Below, in pieces: positions 41,880-51,014 of a DNA stretch of 56,818 bases. The notes below the pieces were generated by a model. That model did not search any database, was not told the DNA's origin, and saw only the letters and a program-made list of their open reading frames with translations. The position numbers and the translations under genes are program-made. The DNA comes from Bog-159 sp035541265. Lineage in GTDB: Bacteria > Acidobacteriota > Terriglobia > Bryobacterales > Bryobacteraceae. Numbering within the stretch: position 1 is the stretch's first letter; the number at the start of each line of letters is the position of its first letter. The DNA lies in assembly GCA_035541265.1 (NCBI GenBank), contig DATKNQ010000294.1:1-56818 (forward strand). The letters run 5' to 3'.

Positions 41880-42910
41880 GGATGAGGCCGCCCCGGAAGC
41901 CCGATAAGCGGAGGCGGAGGTTGCTCGGCCGCCAGCTTTTTCACCTTTTCAAACTCCGCCTGCGCTTCCTGCTCCCGGCCCAACGAGCGATACAGCCGGC
42001 CCAAGCGGTAATGCGCATCGGGCTTGGAGGGATCGATCCGGATCGCCTCGCGAAAACAGCGGGCGGCTTCGCCGGACGCCCCGCGCGCAGCCAGCAGAAT
42101 GCCCAGATCGACTTGTGCGAGCCGGTCCTTCGGGTCGAGCGCCAGCGCGCGCCGGATGTGCGCCTCGGCCTGCTTCTCGTGATCGCTGTGCATTTCCGCG
42201 TCGCCCAGGTAGGTCAACGCCTGGGCGTGCTGCGGGTCATTCGCCAGTTCCGCCTCGAACTCGCGTCCGGCCTCTTCGTAGCGCTGCTGCTTCCAGTAAA
42301 GATACCCTAAGCCGAAGTGCGCCTGGGGCGGCGCGGGAGATGCTTTCACGGCGGCCTCAAACTCGGTGATCGCTGCCTCCGGCTGATTGGAGGCGTCAAG
42401 CGCCTCGCCCAAGAGGAGGTGAACCGCTGCCGAATCCGGATTCTTCGAAAGCAGAAATTGGAACGCCGCCAGCGCCTCCGCGTTCTGGCCCGCGAATAAA
42501 TAACTCTGCGCGAGCATGTACCGGAGTTCCATGTTCCCGGGTTGCGCCTGCGACGCCACTTTCAACTGCGCCGCGGCATCCGCATAACGCGCGCAACCGT
42601 AGTAGCTCATCCCGAGCAGGGTACGGGCCTGGAAGCTGTTCGTATCGGCCCGCACTGCTTCTTCGAATGCCGTGGCCGCCTCGGGAAGACGCTGCGATTT
42701 GAAGTAGGCGAGCCCCAGATTGAGATGCAGTCCGGGCAAATGGGAATCCAGACGCAGGGCCGCTTTGTAATGTTGGATCGCGAGATCGTACTGGCCCTTT
42801 TGGGCTAACGCCGTGCCGCGCGCGGCTTCGGCCACGGCTTCCGGAGCCGCAGCCCAAAGTTGCCCCGCCGCCAGCACGAGGCTCAGGAACCGTATGCCCC
42901 CCGGGACCAT
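41876..42910 (-). CDS. Secreted TPR-repeat protein, partner of the CRTAC1 protein
   Basis: 344 residues with signal peptide (MVPGGIRFLSLVLAAGQLWA). About nine TPRs from residue 25 on: KGQYDLAIQHYKAALRLD, HLPGLHLNLGLAYFKSQRLP, FQARTLLGMSYYGCARYADA, PQAHFGLGYLYWKQQRYEEA, AQALTYLGDAEMHSDHEKQA and AHYRLGRLYRSLGREQEAQA. It ends in a Pro-rich tail. The stop overlaps the CRTAC1 start, so the two are co-translated; periplasmic scaffold for that protein is a fair guess. No catalytic residues expected. Confidence 0.9.
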   Translation of the reverse strand: MVPGGIRFLSLVLAAGQLWAAAPEAVAEAARGTALAQKGQYDLAIQHYKAALRLDSHLPGLHLNLGLAYFKSQRLPEAATAFEEAVRADTNSFQARTLLGMSYYGCARYADAAAQLKVASQAQPGNMELRYMLAQSYLFAGQNAEALAAFQFLLSKNPDSAAVHLLLGEALDASNQPEAAITEFEAAVKASPAPPQAHFGLGYLYWKQQRYEEAGREFEAELANDPQHAQALTYLGDAEMHSDHEKQAEAHIRRALALDPKDRLAQVDLGILLAARGASGEAARCFREAIRIDPSKPDAHYRLGRLYRSLGREQEAQAEFEKVKKLAAEQPPPPLIGLPGRPHP

Positions 42911-43009
42911 GTTTTAGGCTCTGTGCCGATTTTGTACACAGTCGCGGACTTGTGTCAACGATGGCGCCCCAAGCAGAAAAGCGCGCCCTCACGGCAGTGA
43001 TCTTTCATT

Positions 43010-43049
43010 GGCGGGGTAGGGACCGTGCTTCTTGCTGCCCTACCCCGCC
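43010..43049 (-). terminator. Strong hairpin after the TonB-receptor gene
   Basis: GGCGGGGTAGGG ... CCCTACCCCGCC, a perfect 12-bp stem and 16-nt loop. It starts 9 bp past the receptor stop on the minus strand. No U-tract follows (AATGAAAG), so it is either a stabilising 3' hairpin or a weak intrinsic terminator. It separates the receptor from the TPR/CRTAC1 operon downstream. Confidence 0.65.
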
Positions 43050-43057
43050 GCCGGAGG

Positions 43058-46000
43058 TCAGAACCGGAGCTTGAGCGAAAGCTCGATGGTCCGGGGATCG
43101 TACGTATCAGTTGCCTGACCGAAGGCCGACGAGCCAAACGACGTGTTCAAGTCGTGGAACTGGGTATGGTTCAAGGCGTTATAAAACTCCGCCCCAAACC
43201 GGAGACCCATGCCTTCCCGCCACGGCATGCTGAAAAATTTATACATGGACAGGTTGAAGTTCAAGCGGCTAGGGCCCCGGATGGCGCCTTCCTGCGCATC
43301 GCCAAATGCGAGTGCCGCGGGAGCCGCGAAGTCGGCCGTGTCGAACCATTCCAACCTCGTTTTCGGATAGTTGAGAGGGCCGACTATATTGGGACGGTCC
43401 GTGGTGCCGCCGCCCAATCCGAGATTGTCGTACGGCAGACTGAGCGTCGGCGTCAGCGGAAGGCCGGTTTCCGCAAGCGTGATGCCGGCAAGCTCCCATC
43501 CGCCCAGGAGGCTGCCCTTCAAACCCTTGTCATCGCGGAAAATCGGCAGATCGTAGATGTAACTCAACGTCAGGACTTGCCGCCGGTCCAGACCGGTCGG
43601 TCCGAAGTCGTAGTGACGGTTGTAGGGATCCGAGAGCTCATTGAAGTCCCCACCGCCGCCCGGCGCAATGCCTAAGTTATGCGACCAGGTGTAAGCTGCC
43701 GAAAGTGTCAGACCGTGCTGATTCTCGACGCGGAGGCTCACCTGTAACGATTCATAATGCGTGTTGCTCGCGTTTTCCCCGAGTTCGATGTTGCTGTAAC
43801 CCAGGTAGGGCCGATCGAGATTGACGTTGTAGTGACCGGCGCCAGGGATTCCGCCGATGGCCGACCGGTTCGGATCCGAGAGCGGCACCGCGTTGATTTC
43901 GCGCTCGTCGCGCTGATGGTAATCGGCGTTGCCCACATACTGCACCGCCGCCACCGCGCCGCGAGTCACTTCGTGCTGGATGCCGAGGTTCCATTGTGCG
44001 GAAGCAGGGATCTTGTAATCCGAGTATGACAGCGCCGTAATACCGGCCGGGTAAATTGGCACGGTCGCCGCTTGTCCGTTCAGCACACTGGTGTTCGGAT
44101 TGGAAAAGAACACGTTGCTGAGGCCGGGGTTGAAACCAAACGGCGGGTTGGGTCCCATGTTGTAGACATCGTTACCCTGTATCCGCTCGTAGAACATGCC
44201 ATAGCCGCCACGAATTACGGTCTTGCCCTTCCCGGTCAGGTCATAGGCAAAGCCCACGCGCGGTCCTACGCTACCGTAATGGTTCTCCACCAGTCCTTTC
44301 GGGATACCATTCTGCCCGGCTCTGACCTCGCCGTTCAGGTAGAAAGGGATCCCCGACAGGGGCACACCAGACACCGTCTGGAAGCCAGGGCCGGACGTGT
44401 TGAGGCTGCCGTCCGAATTGAATTCGGCGGCATCCGCCGGGTTGTAGAGGTTGGGATAGAAATTCGCCAAGCGGTTTTGAATATCGTAGACGTGAGGTAT
44501 GATCTCCCAGCGGACGCCTAGATTCAGCGTCAATCGTTTGGTAATGCGCCAGTCGTCGGTGCCGTAGAACGAGATTGTGTTGTTGCGCGTGTGTTCACGG
44601 TCCTGCAGATCCAGTATGCTATAGCTACTGGCGTAACCCAAGAGGAAATCGGCCATGGCGTTCCCGGTGAATGAACCGTTGAAACTGTAGTTTCCCTGTG
44701 TGTCGCCGAAGATATCCTGGTTCTTCGAGTAGCGCATGTACTGGCCGCCGAAATGAAAACTGTGCGAGCCCTTGGTCCAGGAGACATCGTCGCGGGCTTG
44801 CTTATCCCAGGCGGCATTCCTCCACGGCCAACCTCCAATATCGTAGGTGACACCGTAGCTCCCGCCAATGCCAATGGTAGGCATGCGGCTCTCCAGGTTG
44901 TTATTGAACAACTGCTGTGCGCTCCAGCCGGCCGGTTGCTTGTAAGTGCCAATGGGCTGGAGAAGGATCCAGTTGCCATTGAAGTTGAAAGCCGCTTCAT
45001 TGAGCAAGGTCGGGTTGATGACGTACGTCAGGTGCGCGACCGCCCCCCAAGACGGGTTTTTGAAGTTGGTTCCCACGGTCGGATAGGTGTCGCCCGTCCA
45101 CAGCGACGTGGGTGTTTCCTGGTCGGTGTTGTCGTGAATGTAATGCCCCATGATCGACAACTTGTCAGTAAAGTAATGGTCAAACCGCAGCAGGGTCTCG
45201 GGAACATTGGTGGGAACGCCGTGGGACCCGGAGTAGAAGTTGTTCGGTGCATTCGGCAGGGGGAAGGCGCCGGAAGCCAAGAACAACGAGGCGTTCGGAT
45301 CGATTAACGATGCCGGGATCTTATTGCCCGGGAAGGGTTGGCCCGGAGTCAGACCCGCCGCGGCGAACTTGGCGTTCATCGCCGGATCGTTAGTGTTGGG
45401 CACGGTGATGGGCGTGCTCAGCGCGCTGAAATCGCCGTTGCGTTGGGCTTGGGGGATCGCGGTAGCATACACTTGGCTACCGATCACGAACTTCCGCCAT
45501 TCCTGGTTCCAGAAAAAGAAGGTTTTTTTCCGGTCCTTGTTGTACAGCTTCCCAAAGGTCACTGGCCCGCCCAGATTCCAACCGAAGATGTTGTAGCGCA
45601 GTTCCGGTGGCGGGGTGCCCGCCAGGTTGGCGAAGAAGTTGTTGGCGTCCAGATAGTCGTTGCGGAAAAACTCGTACGCCTCACCATGGAGATCGCGCGT
45701 GCCGCTCTTGATGTTCATGTTGATGGTGCCACCGGAGCCGACGCCAAAATCGCTCCCTGCGTTGCTGGTGAGCGTTTTGACTTCCGAGATGGCATCGATG
45801 GAAGGCATCATGGTCACACAACCTCCGCAGCCGCGGTCGTAGTTCTCGCCGCCGTCGATCATCCAGACGTTGTGCTCCTCGCGCTCGCCGTTAAAGCTGA
45901 TATTCGTGCTTCCGCCGACCGATATGGGCAGGTTGAAATCCGGCAGGTCGGAGGAAGCCCCAGGCGTTAAGATCGCCAAGGCCGCAAAGTGCCGCCCGTT

Positions 46001-46429
46001 AATCGCCAGATTCTGCACCTGGCTGCCGGAGATCAGGTCGCTGACCTCGCTGGTATCCGACTCCACTTTGACGACGTCCGCCTCAACCGTCACGTTCTCC
46101 GTGAGTTGGCCGACCTGCAAAACGGCGTCTGCACGCACGGTGTCGTTGGAGTCAAGCTTAATATCGGTGCGCTCATATGCCTTGAAGCCGGCAGCTTCGG
46201 CCCGAACCGAATAAACTCCAATGGGTAACTCCGGTGCAATGTAACTGCCGGTTGAATTGGTTTGAACCACGCGCTGGACACTCGTGGCTCTATTCGTGAT
46301 CGTGACTTTGGCCGCCGGCACTACGGAACCCGTCGGGTCCGTGACCGTGCCTAGTATGGTCGCGGTTTGGGCGAACGAGGACGCGCTCGCCAGAATAAGC
46401 AAGCCAAAAACCAAGCTGAGTCTTTGCAT
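43058..46429 (-). CDS. TonB-dependent, Oar-like outer-membrane receptor with N-terminal carboxypeptidase-regulatory-like domain
   Basis: 1123 residues from ATG 46429 with GGGAGG four bases upstream; longer starts lack a signal peptide. Signal peptide 1-22 (MQRLSLVFGLLILASASSFA). Residues about 22-105: CarbReg-like Ig fold (ATILGTVTDPTGSVVPAAKV, YSVRAEAAGFKAYERTDI). Plug about 120-230 (NLAINGRHFAALAILTPGAS, FNGEREEHNVWMIDGGENYD with a Cys-rich GCGGC). Then a large beta-barrel ending in the membrane-insertion signal F (RTIELSLKLRF). This is the expanded SusC-like family typical of Solibacter; it imports or recognises polymer fragments, or is an adhesin. No SusD-like partner is adjacent. Divergent from a membrane protein gene. 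Confidence 0.93.
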   Translation of the reverse strand: MQRLSLVFGLLILASASSFAQTATILGTVTDPTGSVVPAAKVTITNRATSVQRVVQTNSTGSYIAPELPIGVYSVRAEAAGFKAYERTDIKLDSNDTVRADAVLQVGQLTENVTVEADVVKVESDTSEVSDLISGSQVQNLAINGRHFAALAILTPGASSDLPDFNLPISVGGSTNISFNGEREEHNVWMIDGGENYDRGCGGCVTMMPSIDAISEVKTLTSNAGSDFGVGSGGTINMNIKSGTRDLHGEAYEFFRNDYLDANNFFANLAGTPPPELRYNIFGWNLGGPVTFGKLYNKDRKKTFFFWNQEWRKFVIGSQVYATAIPQAQRNGDFSALSTPITVPNTNDPAMNAKFAAAGLTPGQPFPGNKIPASLIDPNASLFLASGAFPLPNAPNNFYSGSHGVPTNVPETLLRFDHYFTDKLSIMGHYIHDNTDQETPTSLWTGDTYPTVGTNFKNPSWGAVAHLTYVINPTLLNEAAFNFNGNWILLQPIGTYKQPAGWSAQQLFNNNLESRMPTIGIGGSYGVTYDIGGWPWRNAAWDKQARDDVSWTKGSHSFHFGGQYMRYSKNQDIFGDTQGNYSFNGSFTGNAMADFLLGYASSYSILDLQDREHTRNNTISFYGTDDWRITKRLTLNLGVRWEIIPHVYDIQNRLANFYPNLYNPADAAEFNSDGSLNTSGPGFQTVSGVPLSGIPFYLNGEVRAGQNGIPKGLVENHYGSVGPRVGFAYDLTGKGKTVIRGGYGMFYERIQGNDVYNMGPNPPFGFNPGLSNVFFSNPNTSVLNGQAATVPIYPAGITALSYSDYKIPASAQWNLGIQHEVTRGAVAAVQYVGNADYHQRDEREINAVPLSDPNRSAIGGIPGAGHYNVNLDRPYLGYSNIELGENASNTHYESLQVSLRVENQHGLTLSAAYTWSHNLGIAPGGGGDFNELSDPYNRHYDFGPTGLDRRQVLTLSYIYDLPIFRDDKGLKGSLLGGWELAGITLAETGLPLTPTLSLPYDNLGLGGGTTDRPNIVGPLNYPKTRLEWFDTADFAAPAALAFGDAQEGAIRGPSRLNFNLSMYKFFSMPWREGMGLRFGAEFYNALNHTQFHDLNTSFGSSAFGQATDTYDPRTIELSLKLRF

Positions 46430-46749
46430 GTGACCTCCCGTTGCGCAGATTCGAAAGTCTCCAAACAGAGCGCACAGCGCAACGCCTGTGCTGAGACTAA
46501 CCACTCTCAATACCCGCTTCCTGGCCTTACACCACGCCCCCAGTGGCTAACCTTATAAGCGATAAGCGGCGCATTGAAGCTATTCGCCGTTAGAATGTAC
46601 TCCCTTTGCGGCAGCAGAGTAAGCGTATTACGGTGCCGTACAAGTCTTCCTTTTCGAATCAGCATCTTACCGATGTGTTCCGGGCTGTATAAGAAATGTG
46701 CGTTACCTCGATTTTCATGTGTTAATATCAGTAGCAGCCAAAAAACAAC

Positions 46750-47979
46750 ATGTCTCGGAAGCCCGAGTCGCAAGTTCCGACGCCAAGTCTGCCGCCGGAG
46801 CAAGCCGAAGACGTCAGGGCAGAGTTGGAGCGGATCCTGGGCAGCGTCTTGTTCCGAGGCAGCCGTCGCTGCCAAAGTCTTTTGCGGCGCATCGCGGAGC
46901 AAACGCTGGCTGGCGACACCGACTCCCTAAAAGAACGTACCCTCGGCATCGAGGTCTTCGGCCGCCCGCCAGATTACGACACCAGCCAGGACCCCGTGGT
47001 TCGCGCCAGCGCCGCCGAAGTCCGGAAGAAACTGGCGCAGTACTATCAGGAAGCTGGACACGAGTCGGATGTGCACATCGAACTGCCATCCCGATCCTAT
47101 GTAGCCGAATTCCACTTCTGCCCTATCAGGGAAGTACCCGTGCGGCCGCGCAAGCGATATCTGGTGATCGCCGGATCCATTGTCGTAGCCGCGCTTCTGG
47201 TCCTGGCTTACAACCTGACCTCGCCAAACTGGAGACGTTCCGACCTTGACCGGTTGTGGGAACCGGTACTGAAAGCTCCGGGCCCTGTTCTAGTCTGCGT
47301 GGGCCTGCAGGCGGCTTACAACCCCCGATCAGTCCAGACTCAGGACGCCATTGAGGGCGTAGTCCCGCCGCCAACTGGCGGGCTTGGCCCGCATCGCACG
47401 TTTCGCAAGGACGAACTGGTCCTTCTTCGGGACCGGTATGTGGCCTTAGACGACGCAGTCTGTCTCGTGCGTCTGACCTCGCTGCTGGAGCGCTATCACA
47501 AGCCCTACCGCATCCGTGCCGAGCGGTTCACATCGTTTGCGGATCTACGGGATACCCCGGCCGTGCTGATTGGCGCCTTCGACAACCCGTGGACCCTCCG
47601 CACGGGAGGGCAACTACGCTTCACGTTCCGCAAGGATAGCGAACACGATATCGGTATGGTCGTTGATCACCAGCATCCGGAGAACACGGATTGGAAACTG
47701 ACCAATTCCTGGCCGGAATGGGATATTTCGAGCGATTACGCGATTGTGTCGCGTACACTCGATCCCGCGACCGACCGTCCGCTTATAATTGCCGCCGGCC
47801 TCACGCAGTATGGCACGATTGGGGCGGGTGAGTTCATCAGCAATCCGGAATACTTTGCAGAGGTTGCCCGGCAGTTTCCTGCCGGCTGGCCGAAGAAAAA
47901 CCTGCAGATTGTACTGCGAGTTCCCGTCGTGAATCGTATCTCGGGCCGTCCGCGGATTCTCGCCACCTACTTATGGTGA
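46750..47979 (+). CDS. Single-span membrane protein with winged-helix-like N-terminal domain, unknown function
   Basis: 409 residues. Residues 20-125: a conserved cytoplasmic domain found in many acidobacterial membrane proteins, with ILGSVLFRGSRRCQSLLRRI, LKERTLGIEVFGRPPDYDTS, PVVRASAAEVRKKLAQYYQE and IELPSRSYVAEF; its helices and final beta hairpin resemble an OmpR-like winged helix. Membrane helix 137-157 (YLVIAGSIVVAALLVLAYNL). The periplasmic part (about 160-409) is a substrate-binding-like alpha/beta domain (VLVCVGLQAAYNPRSV, AVLIGAFDNPWTL, DWKLTNSWPEWDIS). It may be a ToxR-like membrane sensor that controls the divergent TonB receptor (inference from position only). No Shine-Dalgarno clear. 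The 320-bp divergent spacer shows no firm promoter. Confidence 0.75.
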   Translation: MSRKPESQVPTPSLPPEQAEDVRAELERILGSVLFRGSRRCQSLLRRIAEQTLAGDTDSLKERTLGIEVFGRPPDYDTSQDPVVRASAAEVRKKLAQYYQEAGHESDVHIELPSRSYVAEFHFCPIREVPVRPRKRYLVIAGSIVVAALLVLAYNLTSPNWRRSDLDRLWEPVLKAPGPVLVCVGLQAAYNPRSVQTQDAIEGVVPPPTGGLGPHRTFRKDELVLLRDRYVALDDAVCLVRLTSLLERYHKPYRIRAERFTSFADLRDTPAVLIGAFDNPWTLRTGGQLRFTFRKDSEHDIGMVVDHQHPENTDWKLTNSWPEWDISSDYAIVSRTLDPATDRPLIIAAGLTQYGTIGAGEFISNPEYFAEVARQFPAGWPKKNLQIVLRVPVVNRISGRPRILATYLW

Positions 47980-48421
47980 TCATTGCGGGCTTGCGAGGTT
48001 AGCTTTGCTTGGATCCCGTACGTAGGAAAACTCGAATCGTGGGTGGTCGGACGGATCGAAGAGCCAACTCCATGTTACCAGCATGTAATCGCGAGACCAA
48101 TGTCCAGGAGGAGGTCCAGGTGCCAGTGCCAATGGTGCCTCCCCTAGTGGTTCTTTACCCTCGAAGGTACTCCGTTGATGACCAGGATTCAACCGTGACG
48201 GCTCGAGTTGCGGGCGTTGATCGACCCTCTGCAGAATGGCGCCCGCCGTCCGCTCGAAGTGCGCCCGGCGGCTGGTTTCGGCGGGCTCGATTCGGCTACT
48301 CTGAATGAAAAGCCCGCGACGGTGCGGGGTGACTCGGTAATCTTCGATGGTTCGGAGTTCTGCCCGCGCGTCGAAGTGATCGCCCGCTACCGTTGACGGC
48401 CTACAACAAGGCTGCCGCGCA
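47980..48421. other. Region with only a possible gene relic
   Basis: No complete gene. On the + strand the last part (48208-48396) reads LRALIDPLQNGARRPLEVRP, then TVRGDSVIFDGSEFCPRVEV and a stop. It looks like the C-terminal end of a secreted carbohydrate-active protein, but I cannot assign it. On the minus strand a frame MLVTWSWLFDPSDHPRFEFS is also open. Neither is supported beyond that. Confidence 0.3.
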
Positions 48422-49786
48422 TTGGAAACCACTCACAGTGACGCTTCCGCCGCGCCACCCGTCAAGCTGCGGCGCGTGCTCACCCTTTGGGACCTTATCT
48501 TATACGGCATCGTCTTGATCATGCCCATCGCTCCCGTGCCGCTGTTTGGCGTGGTGCAGAAGCTTTCCGACGGGCACGCAGTCACCACGATTCTGCTCGG
48601 CATGGTGGCCATGGGGCTAACGGCTTTCAGCTACGGACGCATGGCGGCGCTTTATCCGGCAGCGGGCTCGGCCTACACATACGTCGCGCGCGGACTGCAC
48701 GCCCACCTCGGTTTCCTGGCCGGGTGGGCGATGTTTCTCGATTACCTGCTGGTGCCGCTCATCTGCACGATTTATGGCGCGCTCACCATGCAGCGGATTC
48801 TGCCGGCGGTTCCCTACGGCGTGTGGGTCGTATTCTTCGCCTTGACTATGACCGTGGTCAACCTGCGCGGCATCAAGGCGACGGCACGCGTCAACTTCGG
48901 GCTGATGCTGATCATGTGCGGCGTGGTGCTGGCGTTCTTCTTTCTGGCGGCGCGTTACCTGCTGGACGCGCAAGGCTGGCACGGACTCGTCTCGTCGCAG
49001 CCCTTCTATAATCCGCGTACGTTTCACCTGCATGCCATCGGCACGGCCACGGCTCTCGCGGCGCTTACCTACGGCGGATTCGACGGCGTCACCACGCTCG
49101 CCGAGGAAGTCCACAACCCGCGGCGCAACGTGCTGCTGGCCACGGTCATCGTGTGCCTGTTCACCGGCGTGTTCGGCGGCCTTCAGGTCTACCTGGCGCA
49201 ACGTGTACGGCCCGACTATCACAGCTTTCCGCAACTCGAGACCGCCTTCATGGATGTGTCCCGCGACGTCGGTGGTGCGGGCCTGTTCGATGCGATGGCC
49301 GCGATCCTGATCCTGGCGAACGTGGGCTGTGGTCTGGCCGGGCAGGCCGGCGTGTCGCGACTGCTCTACGGAATGGGGCGCGACCGCGCATTGCCCCGGT
49401 GGTTTGCGTCTCTCAGTCCGTCGCGCGGCACGCCGGATTTCAACATCTGCCTGGCCGGTGCCCTGGCTCTGGCCGGAGCGTTCTTCCTCGACTATGAGCG
49501 CTGCGGTGAACTGATCAATTTCGGCGCCTTCCTGGCGTTCATGGGGGTGAATGCCGCGGTGATCCGGCAGTTCGTGTTCGTGGGACAGCCGGGCCACCGC
49601 CGCAATCTACTGGGCGATGCGCTGGCGCCGGGTCTCGGCTTTCTGTTTTGTTTTGCGATCTGGCTCAGTCTCGCGACGCCTGCTAAGATCCTGGGCGGCG
49701 CTTGGTTCGTCGTGGGCATCGCCTACGACGCGTGGCTCACGCGCGGATTTCGCCGTGCGCCCGTTCTGCCGGGCTTTGATGAATAG
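48422..49786 (+). CDS. APC superfamily amino-acid permease
   Basis: 454 residues from a TTG start (no ATG is near the true N-terminus; WDLILYGIVLIMPIAPVPLF is TM1). Twelve predicted membrane helices. The APC signature GLTAFSYGRMAALYPAAGSA then YTYVARGLHAHLGFLAGWAM spans TM2-3. AALTYGGFDGVTTLAEEVHN then PRRNVLLATVIV is the family's TM6 amino-acid binding segment, and GCGLAGQAGVSRLLYGMGRD the TM8-9 loop. It is closest to the putrescine/amino-acid (PuuP/YkbA-like) branch; substrate is not certain. It is first in a + strand operon with an epimerase 3 bp downstream. Confidence 0.92.
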   Translation: METTHSDASAAPPVKLRRVLTLWDLILYGIVLIMPIAPVPLFGVVQKLSDGHAVTTILLGMVAMGLTAFSYGRMAALYPAAGSAYTYVARGLHAHLGFLAGWAMFLDYLLVPLICTIYGALTMQRILPAVPYGVWVVFFALTMTVVNLRGIKATARVNFGLMLIMCGVVLAFFFLAARYLLDAQGWHGLVSSQPFYNPRTFHLHAIGTATALAALTYGGFDGVTTLAEEVHNPRRNVLLATVIVCLFTGVFGGLQVYLAQRVRPDYHSFPQLETAFMDVSRDVGGAGLFDAMAAILILANVGCGLAGQAGVSRLLYGMGRDRALPRWFASLSPSRGTPDFNICLAGALALAGAFFLDYERCGELINFGAFLAFMGVNAAVIRQFVFVGQPGHRRNLLGDALAPGLGFLFCFAIWLSLATPAKILGGAWFVVGIAYDAWLTRGFRRAPVLPGFDE

Positions 49787-49789
49787 CGT

Positions 49790-50737
49790 ATGCGTGTCGT
49801 AGTCATTGGCGGTACAGGACACATCGGCACGTGGCTGGCGCCGATGCTGGTTGAAGCCGGCCACGATGTTGTGTGTATCAGCCGCGGTCTGCGGCAGCCG
49901 TATCAATCGCACGCGGTCTGGCAGAACGTGCGCCACGTGCGGCTGGATCGTAAAGCCGAGGAGGCCGCGGGCCGCTTCGGCGATCTCATCCGCGACCTCG
50001 AGCCGGATGCCGTGGCAGACATCACCTGCTACACGCTCGAATCGGCGCAGCAGCTTGCGTCCGCGCTGGGGCCGTCCGGCGCGTTGCTCGCGCACTGCGG
50101 CACGATCTGGGTGCACGGACACAGCACCGTGGTCCCGGCAACGGAAGATCTGCCGCGCCGCCCGTTCGGAAACTACGGCTGCCGCAAGGCCGCCATCGAA
50201 GCCTACCTGCTTGAAGAAACGGCCTCCGGACGGCTGCGTGCGACGGTGCTGCACCCGGGCCACATCGCCGGGCCCGGATGGCCGCCGCTCAATCCCGCGG
50301 GTAATTTCAATGGGGAGGTCTTCAGCCGGCTGGCCCGGGGCGAGCCGCTGGCGCTTCCCAACCTGGGCATGGAGACCGTGCATCATGTGCATGCGGCCGA
50401 TGTGGCGCAAGCCTTCGTGAAGGCGATTGCCAACCCGGCGGCCGCGGTAGGCGAGAGCTTCCACGTAACTTCTCCCGCGGCGCTCACCTTGCGCGGATAT
50501 GCGGAGGGCATCGCAGCATGGTTCGGGCGGGAACCGCAGCTTGAATTCCTGCCGTGGCCCGAATGGCGCAACACCGTATCCGCTGCCGACGCCGCGGCAA
50601 CCTGGGATCACATCGCGCACTCGCCGAATTGCAGCATCGAGAAGGCCCGCGCGCGGCTCGGCTATGAGCCGCGTTATGGTTCGCTGGGCGCGGTGCAGGA
50701 GTCGGTGGGCTGGCTACGGCAGCGGCTGGACGCCTAA
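49790..50737 (+). CDS. NAD-dependent epimerase/dehydratase family protein
   Basis: 315 residues. Extended SDR fold: N-terminal nucleotide site VVVIGGTGHIGTWLAPML (G-x-x-G-x-x-G), DAVADITCYTLESAQQLA, and the catalytic YxxxK in NYGCRKAAIEAYLLEE. The Ser/Thr partner is replaced by HCGTIWVHGH upstream. The C-terminal substrate part contains VHHVHAADVAQAFVKAI and LRGYAEGIAAWFGREPQLEF. Members act on nucleotide sugars or small hydroxy/keto compounds; no direct clue to which. 3 bp after the permease stop, so co-expressed. Weak start context. Confidence 0.88.
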   Translation: MRVVVIGGTGHIGTWLAPMLVEAGHDVVCISRGLRQPYQSHAVWQNVRHVRLDRKAEEAAGRFGDLIRDLEPDAVADITCYTLESAQQLASALGPSGALLAHCGTIWVHGHSTVVPATEDLPRRPFGNYGCRKAAIEAYLLEETASGRLRATVLHPGHIAGPGWPPLNPAGNFNGEVFSRLARGEPLALPNLGMETVHHVHAADVAQAFVKAIANPAAAVGESFHVTSPAALTLRGYAEGIAAWFGREPQLEFLPWPEWRNTVSAADAAATWDHIAHSPNCSIEKARARLGYEPRYGSLGAVQESVGWLRQRLDA

Positions 50738-50778
50738 CTGTGCCGGGATGCCCGCGGTATGTTTGGGAACGAGCGCGG

Positions 50779-50800
50779 TGGCTACGATGGCTCGTAGCCA
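50779..50800 (+). terminator. Perfect hairpin after the epimerase gene
   Basis: TGGCTACGA-TGGC-TCGTAGCCA, 9-bp stem with a 4-nt loop, 42 bp past the epimerase stop; no T-tract follows. It may be a weak terminator or mRNA 3' end. The rest of 50738-51014 shows no gene; a palindromic ACGGACGTCCG lies near 50858. Confidence 0.4.
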
Positions 50801-51002
50801 TGACTCTGGCAGACAGTCGAAGTACGCCATTCGCATGCGCCTGCGTCCCCCGGACGGACGTCCGCTAGAGTACCGCTAGCGTCGGCCGCGATCGATGGCC
50901 GCGCGACGGAGGCGATCGCCGGCGACACTATCCGGCTGCCCTTGCGTCTTGCAGGATCGGATCGGGTCGAGGGCCGCTTTTGATGCTCTGGCCGCTGTGC
51001 GG

Positions 51003-51008
51003 GACAAT
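51003..51008 (+). promoter_or_regulatory. Possible -10 box, leaderless position, of the enolase-superfamily gene
   Basis: GACAAT ends 6 nt before ATG 51015 and no Shine-Dalgarno is seen. Box keeps A2 and T6 but lacks T1. A new transcript here would separate this gene from the permease/epimerase pair. Confidence 0.3.
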
Positions 51009-51014
51009 CAAGCC

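Noticed and set aside
43058..46510. Receptor start at 46510
   Set aside because: ATG 46429 has GGGAGG and opens a normal signal peptide; the upstream 27 codons do not.
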